DNA of 64,000 nt, taken from an uncultured Lachnospiraceae bacterium. Lineage in GTDB: Bacteria; Bacillota; Clostridia; Lachnospirales; Lachnospiraceae. The notes under the pieces were generated by a model. That model was not told the DNA's origin, searched no databases, and was given only the letters and a program-made list of their open reading frames with translations. The position numbers were made by a program, and so were the translations under genes. Positions within the stretch are counted from its first letter, which is position 1. Every line of letters starts with the position of its first letter. Positions 62,498 to 64,000 of this stretch are shown in pieces. The stretch covers positions 37,006-101,005 of the forward strand of contig CALWLA010000005.1 in the NCBI GenBank assembly GCA_944381405.1. The letters run 5' to 3'.

Positions 62498-63323
62498 CGG
62501 CTATCAGGTTGATGAAGAAGGAAGATGGGTCGTTGACGGCGTTGTCCAGCATAACGAATATGGCCATGTAAAGATGGAAATGGCAGAAAAGTATCAGGGG
62601 AAAACAGATGACGAAATCTGGGAAATCATGAAAGATGCGTTATTGAAGCTGTGGGCTGCAAATTATTATAATACAGATTTTAAAGCCTCTGGGATATCTT
62701 CAGATAATTTTATTTCCGGAAACATCGGCAGCGGAGCTGCAAGGGGCTCAACCTGGCGGGCCACCCACAATTCTCTGGTATCGGTTCATGGGACTGAAAG
62801 GGATTATATAAAAATATCTTTGAGTAATTCATGGGATAATCTGCACAACAATGTTGACAGCAGCCAGGATCTGGCTTTTTATGGTACAACCTCTGCCATT
62901 ATCGAAAAAATGATCAAAATTGCTTTAGGGGATGATGTTGGCCAGGAATTTTTTGACTATCTGCGGCAGCATGCGGATGCGTTGCCTTTACAGGATGGAA
63001 AGCGTACGGCAAGAAACGCAGATGGTACCCCGGCAATGAAATATTATTGTTTTGATGAAAATGGATTGGCCTGGGTCTGCGACGAAGCAGGAAACCGCAG
63101 CAATCAGAGATTTCCGGAACATGACGCTATGCCAGAGTGGTGGCAGCAGGCAACGGAAACAGCAAAGACGCGCGTTTACGGAGATCGGATTATGGAGGAC
63201 AGTAAAATCGGAGTAGGAAATGGAATTGAAACCCTGGATCTGACAAATTGGCAAAACCGCATGACAAACTACGGAAAAAGATTCTCCATTAGTAATGATG
63301 GTGTAATAGAGATCTACAGGTAA
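62448..63323 (+). pseudogene. beheaded CW-repeat surface protein gene
   Basis: From about 62492 the plus strand reads SDGYQVDEEGRWVVDGVVQ, the typical last unit of a CW-repeat domain. About 250 residues of unfamiliar sequence follow (SGNIGSGAARGSTWRATHNSL; AIIEKMIKIALGDDVGQEFFDYLRQ). The upstream part of the ORF (62448-62485) is antisense to the integrase remnant and has no signal peptide or ribosome-binding site. The gene therefore seems to have lost its 5' part by recombination at about 62486-62492. The tail family is unknown. Composition is AT-richer than the core genome. Confidence 0.7.
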
Positions 63324-63398
63324 CGATCAGTCATCGGGTTGATAACGGCCCGGACTTCAATTATAATGATCTTAACCCGAAATGGGGGGGTTGAATCA

Positions 63399-63647
63399 AT
63401 GAAAGAGCTGGGTAACAGGCTGAAAATCCTGCGGGAGGGTACTGGGTTTTCACAGGCGAAGTTTGCCGAGGTGATCGGCTCTACGCAGTCCAGAATCAAC
63501 CGCTATGAGAACGGGCAGGCAACGCCGCCGGTCAGGGATAACCCGGAACTCGCAAAGTTTGTGGAGATGTGCTTTGATCCGGGATCGCCGATGAATGAGA
63601 AGCTGAAACAGACCATGCTGCAAATGCTGAAAGGGGTGCAGGAATGA
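63399..63647 (+). CDS. Xre-family HTH regulator, probably internally shortened
   Basis: The 82-residue protein has a complete N-terminal HTH (LGNRLKILREGTGFSQAKFAEVIGSTQSRINRYENG). It then joins directly to a C-terminal piece (DNPELAKFVEMCFDPGSPMNEKLKQTMLQML). In homologues I recall, about 30 residues separate these parts, so an in-frame deletion is likely near residue 47. A G-rich ribosome-binding site precedes ATG 63399. Its stop overlaps the next gene (ATGA), so it may regulate the DUF1016 gene. Confidence 0.75.
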   Translation: MKELGNRLKILREGTGFSQAKFAEVIGSTQSRINRYENGQATPPVRDNPELAKFVEMCFDPGSPMNEKLKQTMLQMLKGVQE

Positions 63648-64000
63648 GTAAAGAACTAACGCAGAATATGGGACAGTTTGATGAACTCCTGTCCATCATT
63701 GACAGTGCCCGCACCCGCGCCTTGAAGGCCGTCAATGCTGAACTGATCCAGATGTACTGGAATGTGGGGGAATACCTTTCTGGTCTGTGTGCCAACTCCG
63801 GTTTCGGTGCCAAGGTCATCGACGAGGTGGCAGCGTATATCGCAAAGACTAATCCTGGCGTCAAAGGCTTCAACCGCCGTGGACTCTACCGCATGAAGCA
63901 GTTTTATGAGACCTATAAGGACGACGAATTTGTGACACCACTGGTGACACAAATCAGCTGGACAAACCACCTGCTGATTCTGTCCGGTGCAAAGTCTGCG
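63644..64000 (+). CDS. DUF1016/YhcG PDDEXK nuclease-family protein, 5' part
   Basis: The frame is open from ATG 63644 to the window end (119 codons), so the C-terminal PDDEXK nuclease domain is not seen. The visible N-terminal domain matches DUF1016_N: FDELLSIIDSARTRALKAVNAELIQMYWNVGEYLS, then GFGAKVIDEVAAYIAK, GFNRRGLYRMKQFYETY and ISWTNHLLILSGAKS. Such proteins often lie near restriction-modification or other defence genes; the role is not firmly established. It overlaps the Xre gene by 4 bp (ATGA). Lying downstream of tRNA-Ala, it is probably accessory DNA. Confidence 0.88.
   Translation, partial: MSKELTQNMGQFDELLSIIDSARTRALKAVNAELIQMYWNVGEYLSGLCANSGFGAKVIDEVAAYIAKTNPGVKGFNRRGLYRMKQFYETYKDDEFVTPLVTQISWTNHLLILSGAKSA

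Noticed and set aside
61912..64000. Second copy of the tRNA 3' end (attR) downstream of the integrase remnant
   Set aside because: No repeat of the tRNA-Ala T-arm/acceptor sequence was found before the window end.

Overview
The window looks like chromosome from a strictly anaerobic gut-type Clostridia, most likely Lachnospiraceae. The pointers are the [FeFe]-hydrogenase maturases HydE and HydF, the GGGtGRT protein with its Fe-S scaffold partner, families typical of that group (DUF5716, DUF5717, DUF4364, DUF1846), class II GalT, ammonia-dependent AsnA and several secreted proteins with choline/glucan-binding (CW) repeats. Core genes are GC-rich by eye. AT-rich patches mark likely acquired or decaying DNA at about 4260-6300, 17580-18080, 22560-22700 and 62480-63400. 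No rRNA, CRISPR array, complete transposase or intact prophage is present.

Layout. 1-2.0 kb: hydE (5' cut) and hydF separated by a 52-bp tandem hairpin repeat. 2.1-4.2 kb: first ftsH. 4.26-6.3 kb: a promoter-to-terminator structured RNA or leader, a small leader ORF and two secreted CW-repeat proteins. 6.5-13.8 kb: mutS2, an orphan response regulator, thiN, an rsmH homologue, rlmD and an M20 peptidase. 13.9-16.8 kb: LCP cell-wall ligase, SH3 protein and a MerR regulator split by an in-frame amber codon. 17.0-20.3 kb: CW protein, an AT-rich decayed stretch, a MATE pump and a HAD phosphatase. 20.5-22.5 kb: Fe-S scaffold plus GGGtGRT, with a Rex-like box upstream. 22.6-26.5 kb: solitary HicB, cold-shock protein, Gx transporter, galT and a YwaF-like membrane protein. 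26.6-32.6 kb: polar amino-acid ABC transporter, DUF1846 and second ftsH. 32.7-35.5 kb: DacF-like carboxypeptidase with CW repeats and a membrane-anchored acidic-tailed protein. 35.6-41.6 kb: queA, rluF-type synthase, asnA, a secreted glycosidase-like protein and sstT.

41.6-46.9 kb holds the best candidate for an undescribed system. A winged-helix DUF4364 regulator is divergent from a three-gene operon of an 830-residue DUF5717 protein, a degenerate Hsp70/actin-fold DUF5716 protein and a TPR-like protein, with adjoining -35 elements. 46.9-61.8 kb is housekeeping: valS, eda, gdhA, a two-component pair, comEC, degV, gpmI, a flavoprotein and uvrB. 61.8-64.0 kb is a tRNA-Ala followed by an accessory junction: an integrase remnant abutting a beheaded CW-repeat gene, a shortened Xre regulator and a DUF1016/YhcG nuclease gene running off the end.

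Functional themes are cell-envelope remodelling (CW proteins, LCP, DacF, MATE), membrane proteostasis (two FtsH), redox/Fe-S metabolism (HydEF, GGGtGRT, flavoprotein) and rRNA/tRNA modification (RsmH, RlmD, QueA, RluF). All family names come from recognising motifs in the translated sequence; no database search was run.
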